DNA of 64,000 bases from Bryobacterales bacterium (GCA_020852175.1 JADZBH010000002.1:1-64000), one strand, 5' to 3'. Shown: positions 16,429 to 26,550, counted from the stretch's first letter. Notes: generated by a model not told the origin, from the sequence alone. Numbers and translations: made by a program.

Positions 16429-19400
16429 ATGAACCGCTCCATTCGCATCCTTTTCGCCATCCTCGCGACTCTTGCCGCCGCGCTCGCCCAAACCGGAACC
16501 GGAATCATCCGCGGGACGGTGTACGACGCCTCCAGGTCAGCGATCACGGCCGCGAAAATCACCGTCCTGAATCAGGACACGAACGCCACGCAAACCGTCC
16601 AGGCTTCGACGGAGGGAGCATTCCAGTTCCCGGGTCTGCCGCCCGGTCCATATCAGATTACGGTCGAATCGGCGGGATTTAACCGCTGGGTGGGGCGCCT
16701 GACGCTCGAAACCGGACAAACGGCCGTCGTGGACCCGTCGCTGCAAGTCGGCTCCGTCGATGTGGTCGTCGAGGTCTCCGACGCGGCGCCGGTCATCAAC
16801 GCCGAGAGCATGGGCGTGGCCGGCGTGAAGGACGCTCTGCGCATCCACCAGTTGCCGCTCAACCAGCGTTCGGTCAGTACTCTGTTCAACTTGACGCCCG
16901 GCGTGGAAGGCGGGGCCAATCCGCGCGTGAACGGCCTCAAGGTCGGGGCCACCGAAATGTTGTTCGATGGCATCTCGCTGGTCGACCGGTTCGGCGGCGG
17001 CATTTCCCGCGTCCAGCCCGGTCTCGACACGATCCAGGAGTTCCGCATCGAGACCATCGGTTCTTCCGCGCGCTATTCGCGCCCGTCCACGGTGACTCTT
17101 TCCAGCAAGAGCGGCACCAACGAACTGCACGGGACGTTCTTTGAGACCTTCCGGAACAACTCGGGCGGCCTGCGCGCCCGCCAGCGCCAGGACGGCGCAA
17201 CCGCGGCCAAGCTGATCCGCAACGAATTCGGCGGATCGGCGGGCGGTCCGGTTTTCATTCCGAAGCTGTACAACGGCAGGAACAAGACGTTCTGGTTCGC
17301 CGCCTACGAGGCTCTCCGCCAGCGCGAGGCGCAGTTTTACCAGGACTACGTTCCCACGGCCGGCATGTGGGATGGCGACTTCAGCCAGGTGATCGACTCG
17401 TCCAACACGCGCACCACCATCTACGATCCGGCGACCACAGCCGCCGATGGCCGCCGGACGCCGTTCACCGGCAACATCATTCCCCGGGCGCGCTTCCAGC
17501 CCATCTTCGCCACGATGAGGGACATCACGCATGCGCCCACGAATTCCACGAATCCTTTTCAAGACTCCAATCTGCGCGCCTTTTACCCCATCAAGCTCGA
17601 CAACGGGAACCTTACCCTCAAGGGCGATCATCAGTTTTCCGCCAAGGACACCATCTCCGGCCGGTTCACGCGCAGCGTCAGTTCACGGACTGTCCAGGGC
17701 GGCGTGTTCGGCGCGCCGCGCGAGGATGTCATCGACGGCTTCGGTACGGGGCGCAGCGACGCGCGCATCTATTCGACCTCGATTCGCCACAACCACATTT
17801 TCAGCCCCAATTTCTTCAGCGAACTTCTGGTAGCCAACCACCGTTCGCCGAAAAGCTCCGGAACACTCGCGGATTTCACGAACTGGCCGGACAAACTGGG
17901 ACTTCCCAATCCATTCGGGGCGCGCGGCTGGCCCAGCCTGGGCGTTGGCGATGATCCTTTTTACTGGGACGCCGACAACCGCAAGGATGAAGCATTGACG
18001 GCCTGGGTGGTCGAAGACAACCTGACGCTCGTCAAGGGGCGCCACAACATGCAGTTCGGCGGCAAGATCCGGCGCGAGTACAATAACGTGCGCGAATTGC
18101 AACAGTCGCAGGGATCGCACGATTTTGGCGGCGCATGGACCGGGCTTTACGACCCCGCCGACGATGCCGCCGCATCCTACACCGGCGTTGGCCTGGCTTC
18201 GCTCGCGCTCGGATTGCCGACCTATCTATCGAACCAATACAATCGCGGCTACTTCTACTTTCAGCAATCCGAGGTCGGACTTTACTTTCACGACAACTGG
18301 AGGGTGAACCGCCGCCTGACCGTCGATCTTGGAATGCGCTGGGACAAGTGGACTCCATATCAAGAAAAGTACGACCGGCTGGTGAATGTGGACCTGCGGA
18401 ACTTCACCGGAAAATTCCAGGTGGTCACGCCGGGCTCCACGCAAATGACGGAGATTCCGGGTATTCCAGCCGCCGTGTTGACATCCTGGGCGAAGCGTGG
18501 ACTGACGTGGAAGACGGCGAATGAGGCTGGCCTGCCATCCAGCCTCATTCCGGGCGACAACAACAATTTCGGGCCGCGCATCGGCTTCGCCTTCCGCCTG
18601 AATGACAAAACAGTGGTGCGAGGCGGATATGGCGAATATTTTTGGACGATGCCTCTATCCCAGGTCCTCCAGACATCGCGCGTCAACCCGCCGCTCAATC
18701 TGCGCTTCACGAATCAGATCGGCACTCTCGACGGCACCAGCAGCTACGCCGTGCGCACAGCGCCGAGGCCGGAGTTTCTCGTCGGCAGGGCGCAGGTGAG
18801 TACGGAAGGCGTCGTGACTCTGCCCGTCAACGCTCAGCAGATGATGCCCTGGGATTTTCGCGACTGGCGTGACAACCGGGCCCAGTCCTGGCACTTCACC
18901 ATCGAACGCGAGCTTTTCAAGAACACCGCGTTGCGCCTGAATTACATCGGCGATCACGGTTCGGGCCTGGAGCAGCGTTTCAATGTCAACGCCCGTGAAG
19001 CCGAATCCAACTATGTCGCTCGCACCGGGCAGGCGCCGCCCGGCAACCGCGACCTGTTGCGCGCGAACGCCGATTGGAACTTCCTCGCCGCCAACCATAC
19101 CGGCTACTCCAACAGCCATTCGCTGCAAGCCGAAATCGAGAAGCGCTACTCGAACGGACTCGCGTTCCAATGGTTCTACGTCTTCACACGCTCGCTTACA
19201 ACCACGGACGCGGGCGGCTTCACCTCCGGCAACGGCAACATCAACTCGACCGACGGCGTCTTCGCCGTGCCCGAAAACTCGCAGTTGCTCGGCGCGCCGA
19301 ATCTCTCCTACAACGACCGCCTGCGTCTCGGCTACCAGAATTCGAGCAACATTCCGGCGCACCGCGTCCGCTACAACTTCATCTATGACCTGCCGTTCGG

Positions 19401-20013
19401 CAAAGGCAAGAAGTTCGCCGGCGCGGCGGGCCGGGGACTCGACGCGATCATCGGCGGCTGGCAGATCGCCGCGATCGGCGAATGGCGCAGCGGAAACTGG
19501 TTGAGCGTCAACTCCGCCCGCTACCTGTTCGGCGATCCCACCCTCTCCGCGGACGAACGCCTTCTGATGACCTTCGCCGGCCGCAACCAAAGGCTCTGGT
19601 TCCGCGGCGACTTCGATCCCGCGCTCGCCACCAACGTTGACCAGGCCGCGCTGCAACGTCTCGTTCCCGTATCGCGCGCACAGCGCGTCGTCCGCCCGGT
19701 TGGCACGGCCTTCGACAACCGGATCGCTCAAACTCTCGCCAACGGCACCGTCCGGCAAACGCCAATTACCGATACCGTGGTCTGGAACGCACGCGCCTTC
19801 TTCCGGGGCCCCGGCGATTGGAACCTCGACGCCTCGCTCTTCAAGAACTTCCGTCTTACCGAACGGGCGACGCTGCGGTTCACCGCCGATTTCTTCAACT
19901 CGCTGAACCATCCAACCGACCAGGACCCGAACAACACCACCGGCCTGCAAGACCTCAGCTCTCAGCGCAACCAGCCTCGCATCATTCAATTCTCGCTGCG
20001 GCTCAGCTTTTGA
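16429..20013 (+). CDS. Oar-like TonB-dependent receptor of the GH20 locus
   Basis: A 1,194-residue outer-membrane receptor with start MNRSIRILFAILATLAAALAQ, a standard signal peptide. It continues with a carboxypeptidase-regulatory-like domain (about 25-105; GTGIIRGTVYDASRS, PYQITVESAGF), a plug (about 115-230; LPLNQRSVSTLFNLTPG, STVTLSSKSGTN), and a beta-barrel ending FSLRLSF. It heads an operon with two GH20-like enzymes, an APC permease and an M20 hydrolase. Its TGA shares one base with the next ATG (TGATG), showing close coupling. It is probably an importer of amino-sugar-containing glycans or glycopeptides; the ligand is inferred from neighbours only. Confidence 0.92.
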   Translation: MNRSIRILFAILATLAAALAQTGTGIIRGTVYDASRSAITAAKITVLNQDTNATQTVQASTEGAFQFPGLPPGPYQITVESAGFNRWVGRLTLETGQTAVVDPSLQVGSVDVVVEVSDAAPVINAESMGVAGVKDALRIHQLPLNQRSVSTLFNLTPGVEGGANPRVNGLKVGATEMLFDGISLVDRFGGGISRVQPGLDTIQEFRIETIGSSARYSRPSTVTLSSKSGTNELHGTFFETFRNNSGGLRARQRQDGATAAKLIRNEFGGSAGGPVFIPKLYNGRNKTFWFAAYEALRQREAQFYQDYVPTAGMWDGDFSQVIDSSNTRTTIYDPATTAADGRRTPFTGNIIPRARFQPIFATMRDITHAPTNSTNPFQDSNLRAFYPIKLDNGNLTLKGDHQFSAKDTISGRFTRSVSSRTVQGGVFGAPREDVIDGFGTGRSDARIYSTSIRHNHIFSPNFFSELLVANHRSPKSSGTLADFTNWPDKLGLPNPFGARGWPSLGVGDDPFYWDADNRKDEALTAWVVEDNLTLVKGRHNMQFGGKIRREYNNVRELQQSQGSHDFGGAWTGLYDPADDAAASYTGVGLASLALGLPTYLSNQYNRGYFYFQQSEVGLYFHDNWRVNRRLTVDLGMRWDKWTPYQEKYDRLVNVDLRNFTGKFQVVTPGSTQMTEIPGIPAAVLTSWAKRGLTWKTANEAGLPSSLIPGDNNNFGPRIGFAFRLNDKTVVRGGYGEYFWTMPLSQVLQTSRVNPPLNLRFTNQIGTLDGTSSYAVRTAPRPEFLVGRAQVSTEGVVTLPVNAQQMMPWDFRDWRDNRAQSWHFTIERELFKNTALRLNYIGDHGSGLEQRFNVNAREAESNYVARTGQAPPGNRDLLRANADWNFLAANHTGYSNSHSLQAEIEKRYSNGLAFQWFYVFTRSLTTTDAGGFTSGNGNINSTDGVFAVPENSQLLGAPNLSYNDRLRLGYQNSSNIPAHRVRYNFIYDLPFGKGKKFAGAAGRGLDAIIGGWQIAAIGEWRSGNWLSVNSARYLFGDPTLSADERLLMTFAGRNQRLWFRGDFDPALATNVDQAALQRLVPVSRAQRVVRPVGTAFDNRIAQTLANGTVRQTPITDTVVWNARAFFRGPGDWNLDASLFKNFRLTERATLRFTADFFNSLNHPTDQDPNNTTGLQDLSSQRNQPRIIQFSLRLSF

Positions 20014-22274
20014 TGATCTTCGTACCGCTTCTTCTGCTCGCCGCCGGAACGCTGTCCGGCCAGCCTCCGGCGACGGGCCTCTGGGCCCGCGGGTATGCCG
20101 TGATCCCCACGCCGCAGAAGTTCACGCCCGGCGCGGGAGAGGTTTACTTTGACTCCTCCTGGACTCTGGCGGCCGATGGCCTTCAGCCAAACCACATCGC
20201 CATCCGTTCCTTACACTCGGATCTACTCCAGTTTCACGGCCTCTCGATGCACGGCGGACCCGGCGGCAGGGTCCTCCGCCTGGCCGTGAGGAAAGACGCC
20301 GTCGATACAGGCGCTGACACGGCCATCCACGCGCAAGGCTACCGGCTCACCACCGCCGAAGAGGAAATCACAATCACCGGCAACGGCGACGAGGGCCTGC
20401 TCTACGGCGTGCAGACCTTTCTGCAACTGCTCAAGCCAGAGAACGGAAGACTCCGCTTGCCGGCCGCTTCCATCGAGGACTGGCCCCGGCTGCGGCTTCG
20501 CTTCCTCCATTGGGACACCAAGCACCATCAGGACCGCATGGAGACGCTGAAGCGCTATCTCGATTGGGCCGTCCGCTTCAAGGTCAACATGATCGGCTTC
20601 GAACTGGAGGACAAGTTCGAGTACCCTTCCGTCCCCGAAGCCGGCGCGCCGGGGGCCTTCACCTCCTCCGAGTTGCAGGAGATCGTGAACTACGGGCTGG
20701 AGCGCTTCATTCAAGTCGTGCCCGTGATTCAAACGCCCGCGCACATGTCTTACGTGCTGAAGCACCCGCGATACGCGAATCTGAGGGCCGATGGCAACAA
20801 CTACCAGATCGATCTCTGCAACGAGGAAAGCTACAAGCTGATCTTCCGGATGTACGATGACGTGATCAACGCCACCCGCGGAGTCGACTATCTCTTTGTT
20901 TCCACCGATGAGGTCTACTACGCAGGCATCGGACCCCGGTGCAGCCGCCCCTATAACGAAAAAAACCGTAGTCTCGCCTGGGCGGAGTTCGCCCAACGCG
21001 CTCACGCCCATCTCGACGCGAAAGGCCGCCGGATGCTGGCCTGGATCGAGTACCCGCTGCTCGGCGAACATCTCGAAATGATTCCCTCCAGCGTGATCGA
21101 CGGCGTCATCGGCGAGGAGTCCTTTATCCCGATTGAGAACCGCAAAGGGATGCGGCAACTCGCCTACGTTTCCCTGCAAGGCTCGGAGTTTCTATTTCCG
21201 GACCACCTTCCACTGGGCAGCGATCTCGCCGAGCGGCCTGCTTCCGGCGCCGACGATCCTCTCGAATTCGAGCGCGGGCAATCGGAAGGCCGCATTCGCG
21301 CCACCTATCGCCAACTGGCGGAAGGACGGTTTTGGAAGGCGCATCCGATCGGTGTCTTCGGCGCCGCATGGGGCGACTCCGGCCTGCACAACGAGACCTT
21401 CTGGCTCGGTTGGGCCGCCGCCGCGCGTTACGGCTGGCATCCGGGCGCGCCAGGCCCTGAACAACACACCGCCGAATTCATGCGCGTCTTCTACGGACCG
21501 GACGCCGTGAATCTTGTCGAGACCTACCGAATGATGCAGCGGCAGGCTCGCGCATGGCAGCGGTCGTGGGACCGGATCGTTTCCCGGACCCGCGGCCCCG
21601 GCTACGGCAACTCGGACGGCAAGGGCATTGGTACCACGCGCTACGACCAAACCCTGACGCCACCCTCGTTGCCGCAATTGCCCAACCTGGACTTCCGCCC
21701 CGGCTTCATCGCACAGTACCGCCGTCTGCTGGAAGACGTTCCGGCCCGGTCCTTGGAGAACGACCGGCTCATACACGCGCTGCAGGACAATCTCGGGCGC
21801 GTGTCCCGGAATCACTACAATTTGGAGGTAATGCTCGGCCTGGCCGCCTTCACCGGACATCACTGGCGGCTCCTGGACTCGCTTGCCGGGGTGGAGCGCT
21901 CGTTCCACCGCGCCAGGAACGCCATCCGCCAGAACAACGCCAACGAAGCCATGGGCCATCTTGTGGCGGCCTATAATGACGCGGGGCGGCTGGAGGTGGA
22001 AGGCGAACGGTCGTACCGGAACCTGGTGAAGATCTTTGAGAAGAGCCAATTTCCCAAGGGGCGAACGGTGACGGGCCGGGAGTTCCTGCACGTCCTCGAC
22101 GATGTGAAAGATCACTGGGCCGGCCGCACGAAGGACCTGGGCTATATGGTCGCGCCCGAGCAAAGCATCGGCCTCGCGAAATGGCGCAAGGAGTTGCGCG
22201 CCCTCATCGAGGAGTTCGGAAAACGCCATCGAATCCCTATCCAGGGGCTCGCGGAGCAGCGCCTTGAAGAGTGA
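20013..22274 (+). CDS. GH20-like beta-N-acetylhexosaminidase family protein (large)
   Basis: A 753-residue protein with signal peptide MIFVPLLLLAAGTLSGQ. An N-terminal GH20b-type domain (about 25-155; VIPTPQKFTPGAGEVYF, ITGNGDEGLLYGVQTFLQLL) precedes a GH20-like barrel (about 160-460) starting RLRFLHWDTK. An Asp-Glu pair lies at D299-E300 in FVSTDEVYYAG; in GH20 enzymes this pair orients the 2-acetamido group and acts as acid/base. The C-terminal 280 residues are helical and unassigned. GH20 enzymes release GlcNAc or GalNAc from chitooligosaccharides, glycoproteins or peptidoglycan fragments. It overlaps the receptor gene by one base and the permease gene by 11 bp, so it is part of one operon. 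The barrel is divergent and a different hexosaminide substrate is possible. Confidence 0.8.
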   Translation: MIFVPLLLLAAGTLSGQPPATGLWARGYAVIPTPQKFTPGAGEVYFDSSWTLAADGLQPNHIAIRSLHSDLLQFHGLSMHGGPGGRVLRLAVRKDAVDTGADTAIHAQGYRLTTAEEEITITGNGDEGLLYGVQTFLQLLKPENGRLRLPAASIEDWPRLRLRFLHWDTKHHQDRMETLKRYLDWAVRFKVNMIGFELEDKFEYPSVPEAGAPGAFTSSELQEIVNYGLERFIQVVPVIQTPAHMSYVLKHPRYANLRADGNNYQIDLCNEESYKLIFRMYDDVINATRGVDYLFVSTDEVYYAGIGPRCSRPYNEKNRSLAWAEFAQRAHAHLDAKGRRMLAWIEYPLLGEHLEMIPSSVIDGVIGEESFIPIENRKGMRQLAYVSLQGSEFLFPDHLPLGSDLAERPASGADDPLEFERGQSEGRIRATYRQLAEGRFWKAHPIGVFGAAWGDSGLHNETFWLGWAAAARYGWHPGAPGPEQHTAEFMRVFYGPDAVNLVETYRMMQRQARAWQRSWDRIVSRTRGPGYGNSDGKGIGTTRYDQTLTPPSLPQLPNLDFRPGFIAQYRRLLEDVPARSLENDRLIHALQDNLGRVSRNHYNLEVMLGLAAFTGHHWRLLDSLAGVERSFHRARNAIRQNNANEAMGHLVAAYNDAGRLEVEGERSYRNLVKIFEKSQFPKGRTVTGREFLHVLDDVKDHWAGRTKDLGYMVAPEQSIGLAKWRKELRALIEEFGKRHRIPIQGLAEQRLEE

Positions 22275-23601
22275 GCCTTCGCAGCGCCTGAAGCGTGTTC
22301 TCTCACGCCGTGACCTGATCATCTATGGCCTGGTGATTCTCACGCCCACGGCCCCCTATCCCGTCATCGGAGTCGTCCAACAGGCATCCGGAGGCCACGC
22401 CACGCTCAGCTACCTCGTGGCGATGGTTGCCATGCTGTTCACCGCCGCCAGCTACGCGCGGATGTCGCTGGAATTTCCCGCCGCCGGCTCCACCTACACC
22501 TATGTCCAGCGTGGCTTGAATGAACATGTGGGCTTCCTGGCCGGATGGGCCATGTTGCTGGACTATCTGCTGATCCCGCTTCTCAGCGTCGTTTATGCGT
22601 CTCTCACGGCGGCGCGTCTCCTTCCCGCCGTCCCCTATATGGCGTGGGCCGTACTCTTCACGCTCGCCATCACGCTGGCGAACGCCCGCGGCATCCGCAC
22701 GACTGTCCGCGCCAACACCTTCCTGATGGCAATCATGTCCGTGTCAGCCATCCTCTTCGCAGTTCTCGCGATTGCCACGGCAACGGCGCAAGGCGGCGCC
22801 GCCGCGCTCTGGTCTCCCACGGCGCTCTACAATCCGGAAACGTTTTCACTCCGGGGCGTCATGCTGGGCGCGGGCATCTCCGCGCTGTCCTATATCGGCT
22901 TCGATGCCGTCACCACGCTGGCCGAAGACAGTAAGGATCCACTCCGCGACGTAGGCTTCGCGACTGTCGCCGTATGCGTCGTCCAGACGGCGATTTGCGC
23001 CATCACCGTCTACCTGGCCACCCTCGTATGGCCGCTGTACCGGACGTTTCCGTCGGCCGAAACGGCGATCCTCGACATCGGCGGGCGCATTGGCGGCGCA
23101 TGGATGTTGGGGTGGATCACGTTCGTGCTGCTGGTCGCCGCGCTGGCCAGCGCCATGACGGGACAGGCCGGCGCATCACGGCTCCTGCTCGGCATGGGAC
23201 GGGATGGAGCGCTTTCCCGCAGGCTCTTCGGCCAACTGGATGAGGAGTCCGGCACGCCCGTCCGCGCCATCTGGTTCCTGGGCGCGGCCACCCTGGCTGG
23301 CTCCTTTCTGGCGGGATTTCAATTAATCGTTGAGCTATTGAATTTCGGCGCCTTCGCCGGTTTCATTCTCGTGAACTGCACGGTGATCAACCACTTCTAT
23401 CTGAAGGGCCGCGGAAGCAGGAACTGGTGGCGCGACTGCGCCGCCCCACTCGCCGGAGCCCTTGTCTGCGCCTATTTGTGGCTGAGTCTTTCCAACTCCG
23501 CGAAAGCGGCAGGAGCCGCCTGGTTGGCCTTGGGCGCCGTCTATCTGGCTGTGCTCACCCGCTGCTTCCGCTTCGCACCGAAACAAATGGAGGTGGGATG
23601 A
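22264..23601 (+). CDS. APC superfamily amino acid/amine permease
   Basis: A 445-residue inner-membrane transporter of the amino acid-polyamine-organocation superfamily with about 12 hydrophobic segments. The family signature is seen near the N-terminus (LIIYGLVILTPTAPYPVIGV) and in EFPAAGSTYTYVQRGLNEHVGFLAGWAMLLDYLL (central residues). GYDAVTT-like helix 6 reads IGFDAVTTLAEDSKDP. It begins with TTG at 22264, preceded by GGAG and overlapping the GH20-like gene by 11 bp; its stop overlaps the M20 gene start as ATGA. Located between hydrolases, it may import an amino acid, small peptide or amino-sugar amine released from the imported glycan. The substrate is not determinable. Confidence 0.85.
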   Translation: MKSEPSQRLKRVLSRRDLIIYGLVILTPTAPYPVIGVVQQASGGHATLSYLVAMVAMLFTAASYARMSLEFPAAGSTYTYVQRGLNEHVGFLAGWAMLLDYLLIPLLSVVYASLTAARLLPAVPYMAWAVLFTLAITLANARGIRTTVRANTFLMAIMSVSAILFAVLAIATATAQGGAAALWSPTALYNPETFSLRGVMLGAGISALSYIGFDAVTTLAEDSKDPLRDVGFATVAVCVVQTAICAITVYLATLVWPLYRTFPSAETAILDIGGRIGGAWMLGWITFVLLVAALASAMTGQAGASRLLLGMGRDGALSRRLFGQLDEESGTPVRAIWFLGAATLAGSFLAGFQLIVELLNFGAFAGFILVNCTVINHFYLKGRGSRNWWRDCAAPLAGALVCAYLWLSLSNSAKAAGAAWLALGAVYLAVLTRCFRFAPKQMEVG

Positions 23602-24878
23602 CCAAATTGTCGCCCGCGCTGGCGGACCGTCTTTCCGAATACACGTTTGCGAACCGCGGCCGGCTCGCCTCGATCGTCGCCGATCTCGTGCGTATTCCCT
23701 CGGAAAACAAGCCGCCTCGCGGCGGCGAAGATGGCTGCCAGCAATATGTGGCCGCGTTCCTGCGCAGGCTTGGTCTGGACCCGGTCGTATTCCGCCCGGA
23801 TGCGCTACCCGGCGCGTCCACGCATCCCTTCTACTGGCCCGGCCGCGACTATACAGGACGCCCGAACGTGTGCGCAACCCGCCCGGGCTTAGGCGGAGGC
23901 GGCCGCTCGCTGGTCCTTTCCGGCCACATCGACACGGTTCCCGCCGGCACGCAACCGTGGACCAGGGATCCGTTCGGCGGCCAGATCGAGGGCAACCGTC
24001 TCTACGGACGGGGCGCGGTGGACATGAAGGCTGGCATCGGCATAGGGCTGTTCGCGCTCGAAGCGATGAACGAGTTAGAGATCTCCACGCGCGCCAGCAT
24101 CTTGTTTGAAAGTGTTGTCGACGAAGAGTTCGGGGGCTGTAACGGCACTCTCGCCGCCCGGCTTTATGGCAACAACGCCGATGCCGCCATCATCCTGGAA
24201 CCTTCCTTCCTGCGCGTGTGCCCCGCTCAGCGCGGCGGCCGCACGGCACACCTCACCCTGGATGCTCCTGGAGGCGTCTTGACCGAAGGAATGTTCCCCA
24301 AAGGCGTCTCGGAGGACCTGCGCGAATTCCTGGCCGCGGTCGAAGACTTCGCCGCGGAACGCCGGGCAGCCGTCGCTGTGCATCCTCTTTACGCCGGTTG
24401 TCCGGATCCCGTACCTGTCTCGATCACCAAAATATCGACCGGCCCGTGGGGGATGGAGGAGCCGATGACCATTCCCGAGCAGTGCCGGATCGAGATGTAC
24501 TGGCAAACCCTGCCGGGCGAGACGGACGCCGACATAACCGCGGGCTTTGAGTCATGGCTGAGCCGCGTCCCCCGCAAACCGCGCGTCGAATGGCCCATCC
24601 GTCCGCTGCCGGGATCGGCCATGGACGCCACGCACCCCCTGATCACCGCTCTGGCCGACGCGGGCGAGGCGCAACTCGGCTCGCGCCCGCGAATCGCCGG
24701 CATCGAAGGTCCTTGTGACCTCTGGGTGTTTCACGAATTTGGAATCCCCGCTGTCCTCTGGGGGCCCAAAGGCGGCAATATCCATGCCGCCGACGAGTAC
24801 CTCGACCTCGACTCCGCCGCCGGCGCCGGCGCCACTCTGCTACGCTTCCTCTGCGAGTGGTGCGAGACCGTGGAATAA
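23598..24878 (+). CDS. M20 family metallopeptidase/deacylase (ArgE/DapE/ACY1 type)
   Basis: A 426-residue cytoplasmic enzyme starting MTKLSPALADRL, with ATGA overlap to the permease gene. The two-zinc site of M20 enzymes is complete: H110 and D112 (SGHIDTVP), D142 (GRGAVDMKAG), catalytic E176 and metal E177 (VVDEEFGG), E201 (IILEPS) and a C-terminal His in GGNIHAADEYLD. A lid/dimerisation domain lies between about 205 and 320. M20 members hydrolyse N-acyl amino acids, dipeptides or N-succinyl intermediates. In this locus it may cleave a peptide or N-acyl bond of the product imported by the adjacent permease. It has no signal peptide. Confidence 0.87.
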   Translation: MTKLSPALADRLSEYTFANRGRLASIVADLVRIPSENKPPRGGEDGCQQYVAAFLRRLGLDPVVFRPDALPGASTHPFYWPGRDYTGRPNVCATRPGLGGGGRSLVLSGHIDTVPAGTQPWTRDPFGGQIEGNRLYGRGAVDMKAGIGIGLFALEAMNELEISTRASILFESVVDEEFGGCNGTLAARLYGNNADAAIILEPSFLRVCPAQRGGRTAHLTLDAPGGVLTEGMFPKGVSEDLREFLAAVEDFAAERRAAVAVHPLYAGCPDPVPVSITKISTGPWGMEEPMTIPEQCRIEMYWQTLPGETDADITAGFESWLSRVPRKPRVEWPIRPLPGSAMDATHPLITALADAGEAQLGSRPRIAGIEGPCDLWVFHEFGIPAVLWGPKGGNIHAADEYLDLDSAAGAGATLLRFLCEWCETVE

Positions 24879-24905
24879 TTCCCGGTCCGGCGGAAAGGGT
24901 GAGGC

Positions 24906-26441
24906 ATGAGATCGATAGGCGCGTACTGGATGTTCTTCTTGCTTGTGATCGGCGCTGTACTCCCCGCCACGAGCGCCCCGCTGATCACGCCCCCTCCCCG
25001 TTACGCCGAATGGCCGGGCGGTTCGATCGAATTCACGCGTGGAGTCGCGCTCGAGACAACCACTCCCGAGGAGCGGCAGGTGGGAGAGGTCATTGCCGCC
25101 GAATTCAAGCGCCTGCACGGCGGACTTACGGCGCCCTCCGGCAGGGGAGCCCTGACCGTGGTGCTTGCGCTTGCCTCGACTCCGCGAGGCGCGGCGGGGC
25201 TCAACGGTGCCGCTGGCGCGGCGCAATATCGAACCGCGCCGGGCGATGAGAAGTACCTGCTGGAGACGGCCCCCGGCAAGGCCGTGATCATCGCCGAAAC
25301 ACCGCGCGGGCTTTTGTACGGCGGCATGACGCTGCTTCAGTTGGTCGCCAAGGCTCAAACCGGTTGGACCCTTGCGGGCGCGAAGCTCGTGGACTATCCG
25401 CAACTTGGGTTTCGCAGCCTTCATATTTGTATTTTCCCCAACACGGAACTCGAAGGCGTGCGGCAAGCGATTCTGCTGGCCGCCCGCTTTAAGTACAACG
25501 CGATCGTCATCGAGTCGTGGGCCTCCCTGAAATCGGCCAAACATCCCGAAACCGCTTACGAGAATAGCTACTCGCCCGAGCAGATCAAGCCGCTGATCCA
25601 ACTGGGCAAAGCCTTGCACATGGAGATGATTCCCATGCTCAACGCCTGGGGCCACGCCAGCGGCATGAGAGGCGGGTCCTCCCAGCACGTCGTGCTGGAC
25701 CGGTTCCCGCGATTCAAGCCGCTCTACGAAGAGGACGGCTGGTCCTTCTGCCTGACGAATCCGGATATCTATGGGCACCTCTTCGACCGCTTCGGCGAAC
25801 TCCTGGATCTATTCGAGAACCCGCGCTATTTCCATCTGGGATTGGACGAAGCCTGGGGCCACCGCGGCTTGATGGCGAGCGACCGTTGCCGCGGTGCGAA
25901 CCCCCGGGAGACACTCGCCTCTCACCTGAAAAAGCTCGTGGGATATTTCAATGACCGCAAAGTGCGCGTGTTCATGTGGCACGACATGTTCATTCAGAGG
26001 GACCACCCGCAACTGGGCAGACTCTCGCCCGCGAACAGCGTGCCGCCTTTTGACAGCCACCTCGTGCTGGATCAGCTTCCCAAGGACGTGATCATCGCCG
26101 CCTGGAACTACAGTGCAACCCGGGAATGGCCGGTGACCCAGTATTTCCACGACCGGGGATTCCCGGTCGTGGCCAGCCCGTGGAAAGTGAGGAAAAACGC
26201 CGTTGCCATGGTGAACACGGCGAAGCGGCTCGGCATCATGGGCTTGATGCAAACGACCTGGGACTCGCTCGACGTTACGCTGCCGACAGTCGGCGAGGCA
26301 GGCGCCCTGGCCTGGACGCCCACCGGTTTCGACATCGATACCATCCCTTACGACGGAGGCTTCCTCAAGCCCATCCGCGATCTCCCCATCACGGCCCTTC
26401 CCAGACTGGAAGCCACGCTCGCACCTGCCCGCCGGAAGTAG
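24906..26441 (+). CDS. GH20-like beta-hexosaminidase family protein (short)
   Basis: A 511-residue secreted protein with signal peptide MRSIGAYWMFFLLVIGAVLPATSA. A GH20b domain (about 28-160; AETPRGLLYGGMTLLQL) is followed by a barrel (about 165-490; LGFRSLHICIFPNTELEGV) with the Asp-Glu pair D314-E315 in YFHLGLDEAWG, a close match to GH20 HLGxDE. Aromatic residues expected around the pocket are present later (FMWHDMF, AAWNY). It starts 27 bp after the M20 gene with AAAGGGTGAGG ahead of the ATG and closes the ROK-controlled operon. It is not a duplicate of the 753-residue GH20-like enzyme, so the two may cut different linkages. Confidence 0.82.
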   Translation: MRSIGAYWMFFLLVIGAVLPATSAPLITPPPRYAEWPGGSIEFTRGVALETTTPEERQVGEVIAAEFKRLHGGLTAPSGRGALTVVLALASTPRGAAGLNGAAGAAQYRTAPGDEKYLLETAPGKAVIIAETPRGLLYGGMTLLQLVAKAQTGWTLAGAKLVDYPQLGFRSLHICIFPNTELEGVRQAILLAARFKYNAIVIESWASLKSAKHPETAYENSYSPEQIKPLIQLGKALHMEMIPMLNAWGHASGMRGGSSQHVVLDRFPRFKPLYEEDGWSFCLTNPDIYGHLFDRFGELLDLFENPRYFHLGLDEAWGHRGLMASDRCRGANPRETLASHLKKLVGYFNDRKVRVFMWHDMFIQRDHPQLGRLSPANSVPPFDSHLVLDQLPKDVIIAAWNYSATREWPVTQYFHDRGFPVVASPWKVRKNAVAMVNTAKRLGIMGLMQTTWDSLDVTLPTVGEAGALAWTPTGFDIDTIPYDGGFLKPIRDLPITALPRLEATLAPARRK

Positions 26442-26481
26442 CCGCGCGCCTGGCATCTGTCACGATACCCGCCACGGCGAG

Positions 26482-26513
26482 TTGACAAAGGCTCCGCACC
26501 GATTGCATATAAT
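26482..26513 (+). promoter_or_regulatory. Probable promoter of the TonB receptor at 26551
   Basis: TTGACA (26482-26487) and TATAAT (26508-26513) are both perfect consensus boxes, but the spacing is 20 bp; CATATA at 26506 would give 18 bp. The receptor ATG at 26551 follows an AAGAAGGAG ribosome site. An activator could be needed if the 20-bp spacing is used. Confidence 0.5.
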
Positions 26514-26550
26514 AAGGCCACGTTAAGGGGCATTAAGAAGAAGGAGTCTT

